A stretch of DNA of 64,000 nucleotides from the NCBI RefSeq assembly GCF_044377035.1, contig NZ_JBILJW010000003.1, positions 141,905 through 205,904 on the forward strand, written 5' to 3'. The notes beneath the pieces are model-generated. The model was not told the DNA's origin, searched no databases, and was given only the letters and a program-made list of their open reading frames with translations. Numbering within the stretch: the stretch's first letter is position 1; every line of letters begins with the position of its first letter. The DNA is from Silanimonas sp044377035 (lineage in GTDB: Bacteria > Pseudomonadota > Gammaproteobacteria > Xanthomonadales > Xanthomonadaceae). Position numbers and translations under genes: made by a program. Shown here in pieces: positions 49,079 to 56,800 of the stretch.

Positions 49079-51361
49079 ATGACCCGCCAGCCCCTGACGA
49101 CGGCCATTGCCGTCGCCCTCGCTTCCGCACTTGTCGCTCCGGCCGCGCTCGCGCAGGCCGCGACCGCCGCGGCGGCCCCGTCGCCGGCCCAGCTCGACCG
49201 CGTCGAAGTGGTCGGCGAGATCATCTACCGTGACCGCACCGAGGCCACCGCGCCGGTGCTGAGCTACGACCTCGCCTACTTCCAGCGCTTCGAGCCGCTC
49301 ACCGTCGGCGACATGCTGAAGCGCGTGCCGTCGGTCACTTTCGTCTCCGACGTGCTCGAGTACGACGGCGTGCGCCTGCGTGGCCTCGATTCGGGCTACA
49401 CGCAGATCCTCATCAACGGCAAGCGCGTGCCCGGCGCCGGCCTCGACCGCGCCTTCTTCGTCGACCGCATCCCGGCCGAGATCGTCGAGCGCATCGAGAT
49501 CGTCCGTTCCGCCTCGGCCGACCGCAGCGGCGACGCCGTCGCCGGTGCCCTGAACATCGTGCTGCGCGACGGCTATTCGATCGACGGCGGCTACCTGCGC
49601 GCCGGCGCCACGCGCTTCAACGACGACGAGTTCGAACCGACCCTCGGCGCGTTCTGGGGCGGTGAGGCGCTCGGCGGCAACCTGCTGGTCGGCGCCAACG
49701 TGCAGGGCCGCCGCAACCCGAAGGACAAGTTCAGCCAGCGCTTCGGCGCGCCGGGCGCCGCGCTCGACAACACCGAGGTTCAGACCGACGTGCGCTCGGG
49801 CAAGGACTACGCCTTCAACGCCGACTACCGCGTGGGCGTGGGCGAGACCGGCGAACTGCACCTCTCGGGCATGTTCGTCCGCACCGACCGCATCCAGGAC
49901 GAGGATTCGATCGAGTACCGCAGCGGCATCGCCAACAACGCGAACCTGCTGACGATCAACGACAACGACCTCGACATCCAGACCGACAACTACACGCTCG
50001 GCGCCGGCCTGAAGTGGGCCATGGCGGGCGGTGAAACCGAGGTCCGCCTCGACCGCGCGGGCATCACCGACAGCCAGTTCGAGTTCGAGAACGAGTTCGA
50101 GTACCTCCGCGACACCAACCCGTTCCCGGAGGACGACCGCTTCACCCGCGACGTCACCGACCTGTTGATCGAGGACGACGAAACCACGGGCGAGTTCGCC
50201 CATGAGCGCGACGCCAGCTTCGGCAAGCTGAAGTTCGGCCTGCAGGCGACGCTCAAGGAGCGCGAGACCCGCATCCTCGACGCCACCCGCTACCGCGTCA
50301 CCATCCCGAACGCGCCGGGCGTGCGTCCCGCCATCCCGGGTCCGACCCAGCCCCTCGCACCGGCGCCGGGCGGTCTCAACAGCATTGAAGAGACCCGCCT
50401 CGAGCCGTTCGTGAAGTTCAGCGGCGCCGCGGACGCGATGGAGTGGGAAGCCGGCCTTCGCTACGAGCTGACGGACACCGAGATCAATGACCGCACGGTG
50501 GCGGCGAACATCGCCCGCACCGAGACCGACTACGGCTTCCTGCTGCCGTCGGCCCACGTGCGCTGGAACCTCGACGACGCCAACCGCATCACCGCTTCGA
50601 TCGCGCGTACCGTGCGCCGTCCGGACTTCAATGCGATCTCGCCGGCACTTCTCGAAGCCGAGGCGGGTGACAACGACGTGCTCGGCAATCCGCTGCTCGA
50701 TCCGGAAAGCGCCTGGGGCCTCGACGTGGGCTTCGAGCGCCGCCTCGGCGAGCGCGGCATCGTCGGCATGAACCTGTTCTACCGCGACATCACCGACCTG
50801 GTCGAGCTCGCCAATACGGGTGTCGAAGGCAGCGAGGGTCCGGGCACGTTCGTGCTGCAGCCGCGCAATACCGGCGACGGCCAGGTCTGGGGTGCGGAGC
50901 TCGACCTCTCGACCCCGCTCTCGGCCATCGGCCTCGACAACACCGGCGTGTTCGTCAACTACAGCTGGCTCGACAGCGAGATCACCGACCTGTTCGGCAA
51001 GCGCCGCTTCAACAACCAGTCGAACTACGTCTACAACGTCGGCTTCATCCAGGAGCTGCCCTCGCTGGAAGCCTCGTTCGGCGTGACCTACCGCAAGCAG
51101 GGTGACGCGCCGAGCCGCATCGTGGGCGAGGAAATCATCACCAGCTACGACGGCGACCTCGAGGCCTTCATCGAGAAGCGCTTCGGCAAGGCCTGGGCCG
51201 TGCGCCTGACGGGCATCAACCTGCTCGACCAGAGCAAGGACGAGGCTTTCGACAAGTTCACCACGATTGCTGATCAGATTTCGCGGGATTACGACGAGTA
51301 CGAGCTCGAGACCGAGACCGGCGGCCGCGCGGTGCAGCTGATCGTCCGCTACCAGTTCTGA
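49079..51361 (+). CDS. TonB-dependent receptor
   Basis: 760 residues. Signal peptide (TTAIAVALASALVAPAALAQA), plug domain with LTVGDMLKRVPSVTFVSDV, LRGLDSGYTQILINGKRVPG and VERIEIVRSASADRSGDAVAGALNIVLR. The barrel ends in the C-terminal FQ-type signature VRYQF. Transports an unknown large substrate such as a siderophore, glycan or peptide. It stands alone, with no FecR/FecI or TonB genes adjacent. Confidence 0.94.
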   Translation: MTRQPLTTAIAVALASALVAPAALAQAATAAAAPSPAQLDRVEVVGEIIYRDRTEATAPVLSYDLAYFQRFEPLTVGDMLKRVPSVTFVSDVLEYDGVRLRGLDSGYTQILINGKRVPGAGLDRAFFVDRIPAEIVERIEIVRSASADRSGDAVAGALNIVLRDGYSIDGGYLRAGATRFNDDEFEPTLGAFWGGEALGGNLLVGANVQGRRNPKDKFSQRFGAPGAALDNTEVQTDVRSGKDYAFNADYRVGVGETGELHLSGMFVRTDRIQDEDSIEYRSGIANNANLLTINDNDLDIQTDNYTLGAGLKWAMAGGETEVRLDRAGITDSQFEFENEFEYLRDTNPFPEDDRFTRDVTDLLIEDDETTGEFAHERDASFGKLKFGLQATLKERETRILDATRYRVTIPNAPGVRPAIPGPTQPLAPAPGGLNSIEETRLEPFVKFSGAADAMEWEAGLRYELTDTEINDRTVAANIARTETDYGFLLPSAHVRWNLDDANRITASIARTVRRPDFNAISPALLEAEAGDNDVLGNPLLDPESAWGLDVGFERRLGERGIVGMNLFYRDITDLVELANTGVEGSEGPGTFVLQPRNTGDGQVWGAELDLSTPLSAIGLDNTGVFVNYSWLDSEITDLFGKRRFNNQSNYVYNVGFIQELPSLEASFGVTYRKQGDAPSRIVGEEIITSYDGDLEAFIEKRFGKAWAVRLTGINLLDQSKDEAFDKFTTIADQISRDYDEYELETETGGRAVQLIVRYQF

Positions 51362-51369
51362 TCCACGAA

Positions 51370-51393
51370 GGCCGGGGCGGCGCCGCCCCGGCC
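51370..51393. repeat. 24-base perfect palindrome after the TonB receptor
   Basis: GGCCGGGGCGGC is followed directly by its exact inverse complement. It starts 9 bases after the stop and forms the first of two hairpins in this gap. Confidence 0.6.
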
Positions 51394-51410
51394 GGATCCG
51401 ACGGAAACAG

Positions 51411-51440
51411 GAAAGGGCCGCATCGCTGCGGCCCTTTTCC
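51411..51440. terminator. Bidirectional terminator between TonB receptor and alkaline phosphatase
   Basis: AAAGGGCCGC (51412-51421) pairs with GCGGCCCTTT (51428-51437), with T-rich bases after the stem on both strands. It can end the converging TonB receptor and phosphatase transcripts. Confidence 0.75.
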
Positions 51441-51486
51441 GTTGCTTCCGATCCGCCGCGCAGCGCGCGGCGGGTTCCCCGAAGGC

Positions 51487-52869
51487 TTACTTCGCGTCGA
51501 GGTCGGTGTCGAACAGGCCGAGGTAGAGCGCCTTGTAGACCTGCGTGGCGTCGATGGTGCCTTCGATCTTCACCGCACCCGGGCCGATGCCGCGCGCCAC
51601 GGTGCCGCCGGCGCTGTCCGAATCGCTGGCCCAGGTGATGTAGAACGGGATGCGGTTGCCGTTGGCGTCGGTCGGCGTCAGGAAGGGCTCGCCGTTGTCG
51701 CTGTCGAGCAGGGAGCCGCTGGCCGTTCGCGCGGGCAGCGGGCGCGGCAGGTCTTCCGGCTCGTTGAGGTCGTCGCTGGTGGCGTTCATGCCGCCGTTGT
51801 CCGAATCCGAGGCCACGACCACGGTCAGCGAGGGATTGTTCTTCGCTTCCGCCAGCGCCAGCGCGATGGCGCGGTCGGCGCCGATGGCCGCTTCCAGCGT
51901 GGCCGGCGCGTTGTTCTCGCCGCTCAGGTTGTCGGTGGCCTCTTCGTTGCCGACGATCAGGTAGCCGTTCGGGGCGCTCTTCACGCGCGACAGGATGAAG
52001 GCCAGCATCGCGTCGAAGCGCGGTGCCTGCGGCTGGAAGGCGGTGAGGCCAGCTTCGGCCAACCCTTCTTCGGTGTACTCGTTGAACGTGCCTTCGTGCG
52101 CGAACAGGCCCAGCACCTTGGCGGCCTCCGGCGGCAGCGCGGCGAGTTCGTCCGCGGTGAAAACCACCGTATAGCCCGCGGCTTTCGCCTCATCGACGAG
52201 GTTGCGGCCGTCCTCGCGGACGCCTTCGCCGTGCACGCCCTGCGTGCCCTTCGGCAGGAAGAACATCTCGCCGCCGCCGAGGGCGATGTCGGGCTGCGCG
52301 GCGAGGATCTGGCTGGCGATCTCGGCCTCGTCGTCGCGGTTGGCGACGCTGGCGAGGAAGGCGCCGGTGCCCGGCTCGGTCAGCGAGGAGGAGTTGAGGA
52401 TCGCCGTCATCTTGCCCGCGGCCTTCGCTTCCACCATCAGGCTCTGCGCCTTGCCGGAAGCGGCGGTCGGCGCCGCGCCGTCGATGGCGCCGTAGCTGTC
52501 GAGCTTGGCGCGCACGCCGTAGGCATGCGTGGTGGCGCCCGCGTTCGAGCTCTGGTTCACCGAATCACTGGTCGGGCCGACGTAGATCGCCACCTGCGGC
52601 AACTGGTCCCACGCCAGGCGGCCATCGGGGCCCACGTGCATCAGGCGCGTGGCCATCCACGTGTTGGCGCCCATGCCGTCCGGGTGCAGGAAGATCGCGC
52701 TGCGCGGGCCGGCCGCGGCCGGGGCTTCGAGCGCCGGGCTCGGCGTGGCGACGGGTGCGGGTTCGGCGGTCGGCTGGCAGCCAGCGAGCAGGCCAAGAGC
52801 GGTGGCGAGGCCCGCGCTCAGCGCGAGTCGGCTGGGCAGGGCGGCAGGACGGGGGAGGCGGGCGGCCAT
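51487..52869 (-). CDS. Alkaline phosphatase family lipoprotein
   Basis: 460 residues from ATG 52869. Lipobox GLLAGC (Cys31). The alkaline phosphatase core is seen as FLHPDGMGANTWMATRL, the nucleophile segment NQSSNAGATTHAYGVRAKLD, LGGGEMFFLPKG and SDSDNGGMNAT. Phosphomonoesterase acting at the cell surface or periplasm. Divergent neighbours and no pho genes nearby. Confidence 0.9.
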   Translation of the reverse strand: MAARLPRPAALPSRLALSAGLATALGLLAGCQPTAEPAPVATPSPALEAPAAAGPRSAIFLHPDGMGANTWMATRLMHVGPDGRLAWDQLPQVAIYVGPTSDSVNQSSNAGATTHAYGVRAKLDSYGAIDGAAPTAASGKAQSLMVEAKAAGKMTAILNSSSLTEPGTGAFLASVANRDDEAEIASQILAAQPDIALGGGEMFFLPKGTQGVHGEGVREDGRNLVDEAKAAGYTVVFTADELAALPPEAAKVLGLFAHEGTFNEYTEEGLAEAGLTAFQPQAPRFDAMLAFILSRVKSAPNGYLIVGNEEATDNLSGENNAPATLEAAIGADRAIALALAEAKNNPSLTVVVASDSDNGGMNATSDDLNEPEDLPRPLPARTASGSLLDSDNGEPFLTPTDANGNRIPFYITWASDSDSAGGTVARGIGPGAVKIEGTIDATQVYKALYLGLFDTDLDAK

Positions 52870-52963
52870 CGGGAGGGACTCCGGTGAGGAAACCTCCGAC
52901 GATATGTCGGTTGCGTGACCGTTCCGGGTCAACCCGCACGCCGCCCAGCGGACCGGCGTGCCC

Positions 52964-54346
52964 TCAGCACTCGATGACGTTCACCGCGAGGCCGCCGCGC
53001 GAGGTTTCCTTGTACTTGTCCTGCATGTCGCGGCCGGTGTCGCGCATGGTCTTGATGACCTTGTCGAGCGAGACCTTGTGGCTGCCGTCGCCGCGCGCGG
53101 CCATGCGCTGCGCGTTGATCGCCTTCACCGCACCCATGGCGTTCCGCTCGATGCAGGGAATCTGCACGAGGCCACCGATGGGATCGCAGGTGAGCCCGAG
53201 GTTGTGCTCCATGCCGATTTCGGCGGCGTTCTCCACCTGCGCCGGCGTGCCGCCGAGTGCGGCGGTGAGGCCGGCCGCGGCCATCGAGCAGGCCACGCCC
53301 ACTTCGCCTTGGCAGCCCACTTCCGCGCCGGAGATCGACGCGTTCTCCTTGTAGAGGATGCCGATGGCGGCGGCGGTGAGCAGGTAGTCGTGGATGCCCT
53401 GTACGTTGGCCTGCGGGCAGAAGCGCTCGTAGTAGTGGCCGACCGCGGGGATGATGCCGGCCGCGCCATTGGTCGGCGCGGTGACCACGCGGCCACCGGC
53501 GGCGTTTTCTTCGTTCACCGCCAGCGCGTAGAGGTTCACCCAGTCGAGGATGGTCAGCGGGTCGCGCAGCGCGGCTTCGGGACGGCTCGACAGGTCGCGT
53601 GCCATCGACGGCGCGCGGCGCCCCACCTTCAGCCCGCCCGGCAGCACGCCTTCCTCGCGCGTGCCGCGGGCCACGCAGGACTGCATGGCGGCCCAGAGGC
53701 GGTCGAGGCCTTCGCGGATCTCGGCCTCGGGGCGCCACACTTTCTCGTTCTCGAACATCAGCTGCGCGATCGACAGACCGCTCTCCTTGCAGCGCACCAG
53801 CAGCTCGTCGCCGGAGTGGAAGGGGAAGGGCAGTTCGGTGGTGTCGGCGACGATGCGGTCTTCCGCCGCTTCGTCGGTGTTGACGACGAAGCCGCCGCCC
53901 ACCGAGTAGTAGTCGCGCGTGGCGATCACCTCGCCGTCGGCACCGAACGCGGTGAAGCGCATGCCGTTGGTGTGGTACGGCAGCTTCTCGCGCTTGTTGA
54001 ACACGAGGTCGCGCTTTTCGTCGAAGGCGATCTCGTGCATGCCCATCAGCCGGATCCGCTTCGTGCCGCGGATGCGCTCGAGGCTGTCGGGGATCACGTC
54101 GGGGTCGATGCGGTCGGGCCAGTGGCCCTCGAAGCCCATCAGCACGGCCTTGTCGGTGCCGTGGCCGCGGCCCGTGAGGGCGAGCGAGCCGTAAAGTTCG
54201 GCGCGCACCCGCGCCACCTCGCCCAGCTGGCCCGGCTCTTGCAGCCAGCGCTCGAGGAAGCGCGCCGCGGCGCGCATCGGCCCCACGGTGTGCGAGGAGG
54301 ACGGCCCGATGCCGATCTTGAAGATGTCGAAGAGGCTGACGGCCAT
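52964..54346 (-). CDS. sdaA: L-serine ammonia-lyase, iron-sulfur type
   Basis: 460 residues in one chain. Beta part: FKIGIGPSSSHTVGPMRAAARF; alpha part: NGAAGIIPAVGHYY, VGCQGEVGVACSMAAAGL and EHNLGLTCDPIGGLVQIPCIERN, the latter holding the [4Fe-4S] cysteines. Deaminates L-serine to pyruvate. Divergent from the glutaredoxin-like gene. Confidence 0.96.
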   Translation of the reverse strand: MAVSLFDIFKIGIGPSSSHTVGPMRAAARFLERWLQEPGQLGEVARVRAELYGSLALTGRGHGTDKAVLMGFEGHWPDRIDPDVIPDSLERIRGTKRIRLMGMHEIAFDEKRDLVFNKREKLPYHTNGMRFTAFGADGEVIATRDYYSVGGGFVVNTDEAAEDRIVADTTELPFPFHSGDELLVRCKESGLSIAQLMFENEKVWRPEAEIREGLDRLWAAMQSCVARGTREEGVLPGGLKVGRRAPSMARDLSSRPEAALRDPLTILDWVNLYALAVNEENAAGGRVVTAPTNGAAGIIPAVGHYYERFCPQANVQGIHDYLLTAAAIGILYKENASISGAEVGCQGEVGVACSMAAAGLTAALGGTPAQVENAAEIGMEHNLGLTCDPIGGLVQIPCIERNAMGAVKAINAQRMAARGDGSHKVSLDKVIKTMRDTGRDMQDKYKETSRGGLAVNVIEC

Positions 54347-54394
54347 GGGCGCGCGGACGGCGTTGGTTCAGGAAGGGTGCCTAGTCTAACGGCC

Positions 54395-54625
54395 ATGAAA
54401 CTCGCCCTGTACCAGCGCGACGACTGCCATTTGTGCGATGCCGCATTGGACGTGCTCGCCCAAGCCGGCGCGCCCGATTTCGAAAGCGTGTGGATCGACG
54501 GCGATGCCGCCCTCGAAGCCCGCTACGGCGCGCGCGTGCCGGTGCTGCGCGACGAGGCCACCGGCATCGAACTGGCCTGGCCCTTCGACCTCGTCGCCGT
54601 CAACGCCTTCCTGCGCGCCGGCTGA
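54395..54625 (+). CDS. Glutaredoxin family protein
   Basis: 76 residues. MKLALYQRDDCHLCDAALDVL carries the CxxC redox pair (Cys11, Cys14), followed by VPVLRDEATGIELAWPFD, the cis-Pro loop of the thioredoxin fold. Short DUF836-type glutaredoxin-like protein; physiological partner unknown. Confidence 0.9.
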   Translation: MKLALYQRDDCHLCDAALDVLAQAGAPDFESVWIDGDAALEARYGARVPVLRDEATGIELAWPFDLVAVNAFLRAG

Positions 54626-54721
54626 GTCCGCGGCTGCGCTGGTCGGCACCCTGACTTCCGCCACTTCGGTGGCGAGGACGTGGGGCCCAGGGTGTCGCCA
54701 TTCCCTGTGGAGCACCCGGCC

Positions 54722-54850
54722 ATGTCCCGCAAGTTCGCTTTCGCCCTCGGCGGCGCCTTCCTCGGCGTCGTCGCCGTGTGGCTCCTCATCAAGGTGGCGT
54801 CGTCGGGCTACGATTTCGGCCAGTTCTTGGCCCGCAGCGGCGCGGGCTGA
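54722..54850 (+). CDS. Small membrane protein, 42 residues
   Basis: ATG 54722 to TGA 54850 with GGAG 9 bases upstream. The product has one hydrophobic helix (FALGGAFLGVVAVWLLIKV) between MSRK and a short polar tail ending RSGAG. Too short for a family match; coding status is plausible from the ribosome site and the charge-helix design. Confidence 0.5.
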   Translation: MSRKFAFALGGAFLGVVAVWLLIKVASSGYDFGQFLARSGAG

Positions 54851-54853
54851 TCC

Positions 54854-55414
54854 TCAGGGCTTCGGCTGCAGCACCAGCCGCGTCGTCACGCTGACGGCGT
54901 CGGGCATCACCTCGGTGTCGTCCCAATCGCCGGTCCCGATCCCGAACTCGAGGCGCTTCACCGAGGCCGTTCCTTCGAGCGTCGGCGTCGCACCCGGCGT
55001 CCAGCGAAAGGTCAGCGGCACCGGCTTGGTGATGCCGCGCAGCGTCAGCGTGCCGTCGGCGACAAAGCGCCCATCGGCCAGCTTGCGGAAGGCCGTGGCC
55101 TGGTAGCGCGCTTGCGGCATCGCGGTGGCATTGAAGAACTCGGCGCCGAGCAGGGTCTCGTCGCGCTCGTCATTCTCTGTGCCCGCGGACGCGAGCTGGA
55201 TCACCACGTCGAAGCGGCCGGCGGCGCTCGCCGGATCGAAGGCGATGTCGGTCGTGAACTGCGCGAAGCGGCCATCGAAGGTTTCACCGTCGTAGCTCGA
55301 CGCGAAGCCGAGCGTCGAGCCGGCGGTGTGGCTGTAGCGCACCGGGCCCATCGGCGAGGTGGCGAGGGCGAGCGGGGCCGCGAGGGCCAGGGTGAGGGCG
55401 AGCAGGAAGCGCAT
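54854..55414 (-). CDS. YceI family secreted protein (shorter copy)
   Basis: 186 residues. Signal peptide MRFLLALTLALAAPLALA. YceI lipocalin-like barrel: SHTAGSTLGFASSYDGETFDGRF, ARYQATAFRKLADGRFVADGTLTLRGITKPVPL. Binds isoprenoid-type lipids in characterised members. Last gene of the YceI-cytochrome b561-YceI run. Confidence 0.9.
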   Translation of the reverse strand: MRFLLALTLALAAPLALATSPMGPVRYSHTAGSTLGFASSYDGETFDGRFAQFTTDIAFDPASAAGRFDVVIQLASAGTENDERDETLLGAEFFNATAMPQARYQATAFRKLADGRFVADGTLTLRGITKPVPLTFRWTPGATPTLEGTASVKRLEFGIGTGDWDDTEVMPDAVSVTTRLVLQPKP

Positions 55415-55483
55415 GGCGGGGGTCGTCACGGAATAGGGAGAGTTCGAGAGCAGCGTGGGAAGCGACGCGCGAGGCCGGCGTGA

Positions 55484-56041
55484 TCAGCCCGCCGGCTTGA
55501 TCCACGGCGCCATGCGCCGCAGCACCGCGTCCTTCAGCTGGTAGTGGTGGTAGAAGGCCGCGCCGGCATGCGCCACCAGCAGGGCGAGCAGGGCGTACAC
55601 GCCCCATTCGTGCACCACGCCGGCGATCGCCTTGAGTTCGCGGTCCACGGCGCCGGCGCGGTCCAAGAGCGTCCAGCCGAAGTAGGGCGTGGCGAAGTTC
55701 GAGGCCCAGTTGTAGGCCCAGCCGCTGGCCGGGATGGCGATCATCAGGCCGTACAGGCCGAGGTGGCCACCGCGCGCGGCCCAGCGTTGCCAGACGGGCG
55801 TGCCATCCGGCAGCGCCGGCGTCGGCTGCACGAAGCGCCAGCCCAGCCGCAGCGCGGTGAGCGCCAGCACCGTCAGGCCGAAGCTCTTGTGCAGCAGGTA
55901 CAGGTCGCGCTTGAACGGCGTGTTCGGCAGGTCCTCCATCACGAAGCCGACGGTCACCAGCGAGAGGATCAGCACCACGGTGACCCAGTGCAGCGCGATG
56001 CTCAGGTGGCCCCAGCGCTCAGTCGTGTTGCGGATCGGCAT
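55484..56041 (-). CDS. Cytochrome b561 family protein
   Basis: 185 residues with four membrane helices. Heme His candidates are in ALHWVTVVLILSLV, LHKSFGLTVLALTALRLGWR, HEWGVYALLALLVAHAGAAFYHHYQLKDAVLRRM. Di-heme membrane electron carrier, likely ubiquinol-linked. Its start overlaps the end of the second YceI gene by 23 bases. Linking YceI proteins with b561 is a recurrent arrangement. Confidence 0.92.
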   Translation of the reverse strand: MPIRNTTERWGHLSIALHWVTVVLILSLVTVGFVMEDLPNTPFKRDLYLLHKSFGLTVLALTALRLGWRFVQPTPALPDGTPVWQRWAARGGHLGLYGLMIAIPASGWAYNWASNFATPYFGWTLLDRAGAVDRELKAIAGVVHEWGVYALLALLVAHAGAAFYHHYQLKDAVLRRMAPWIKPAG

Positions 56042-56690
56042 CGTCGTTCTCCTGCGATTCGGTGGGCGCCTCGGCATTGCTCCGGCGCGTGCGCACGGCT
56101 TCGACCTCGATGCGCACGCGCACCGTCGAGCCGATCAAATTGGGCGAGCTGTCGAGCCCGAAGGCGCGGCGGTCGAGTTCAGCGGTGGCCGAGAAGCCGA
56201 CGGTGCGGCGCAGTGTCAACGGATGGCGGCGAAGGCCGTTGCGGTGCACATCGAGCACCACGGGTGCCGTGGTGCCGCGCACCGTCAGCTCGCCGTGCAC
56301 GCGCGCATGGCGTTCATCGATCGCTTCCACACGCGTGGAGCGGAAGGTGATCGTCGGGAACTCCTCGGCGCGGAACCAGCGGCGGCCGAGCATCGTGCGG
56401 TTCCAGTCGGCGTCGCCGAAATCCAGGCGCTCCACCGCCAGTTCGATCGAGGCTTCGGCGCCCTCCCAGCCTTCCGGGTCGTAGTGAAGTCGGCCGGTCG
56501 GTGCCGAGAGCGTGGCCAGGCTGTACGAAAACCCCGCGTGGTCGACGTCGAAAACCACCCGCGAATGGGTCGGATCGAGTCGCCATTCCGGCACCGACGC
56601 TGCGGCCCAGGCCGCCTGCGCCGACAGCGCGAGCGCCAGCAGTGGCGCGGCGAAGCGGGCTATCGGGTGGTGGCGGGCGAGGGGGTGCAT
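56019..56690 (-). CDS. YceI family secreted protein (longer copy)
   Basis: 223 residues with a signal peptide (FAAPLLALALSAQAAWAA). WRLDPTHSRVVFDVDHAGFSYSLATLSAPTGRLHYDP, RVHGELTVRGTTAPVVLDV and FSATAELDRRAFGLDSSPNLIGSTVRVRIEVEA are YceI hallmarks. ATG 56690 is taken; ATG 56699 is in the same frame. TAGAAT sits just 7 bases before ATG 56690, so a leaderless transcript is conceivable. First gene of the group. Confidence 0.92.
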   Translation of the reverse strand: MHPLARHHPIARFAAPLLALALSAQAAWAAASVPEWRLDPTHSRVVFDVDHAGFSYSLATLSAPTGRLHYDPEGWEGAEASIELAVERLDFGDADWNRTMLGRRWFRAEEFPTITFRSTRVEAIDERHARVHGELTVRGTTAPVVLDVHRNGLRRHPLTLRRTVGFSATAELDRRAFGLDSSPNLIGSTVRVRIEVEAVRTRRSNAEAPTESQENDDADPQHD

Positions 56691-56800
56691 GGCCGGCATT
56701 CTAGGCGCCGTGCCGGGCCGGGCGTCCCTTGCGGGCGCAATGCTGCGTTGCGAGCATGGCGCGCCACCGCCGCGAGGGCGGTTCGAAAGGGAAGCGATCG

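Noticed and set aside
46236..49082. Plus-strand open frame (948 codons) across the lipoprotein and EAL genes
   Set aside because: It is antisense to two genes with full motif sets, and its product is Arg/Gln/His-rich without domains.
49022..50557. Minus-strand frame antisense to the TonB receptor
   Set aside because: The receptor has signal peptide, plug and C-terminal barrel signature; the antisense product has none.
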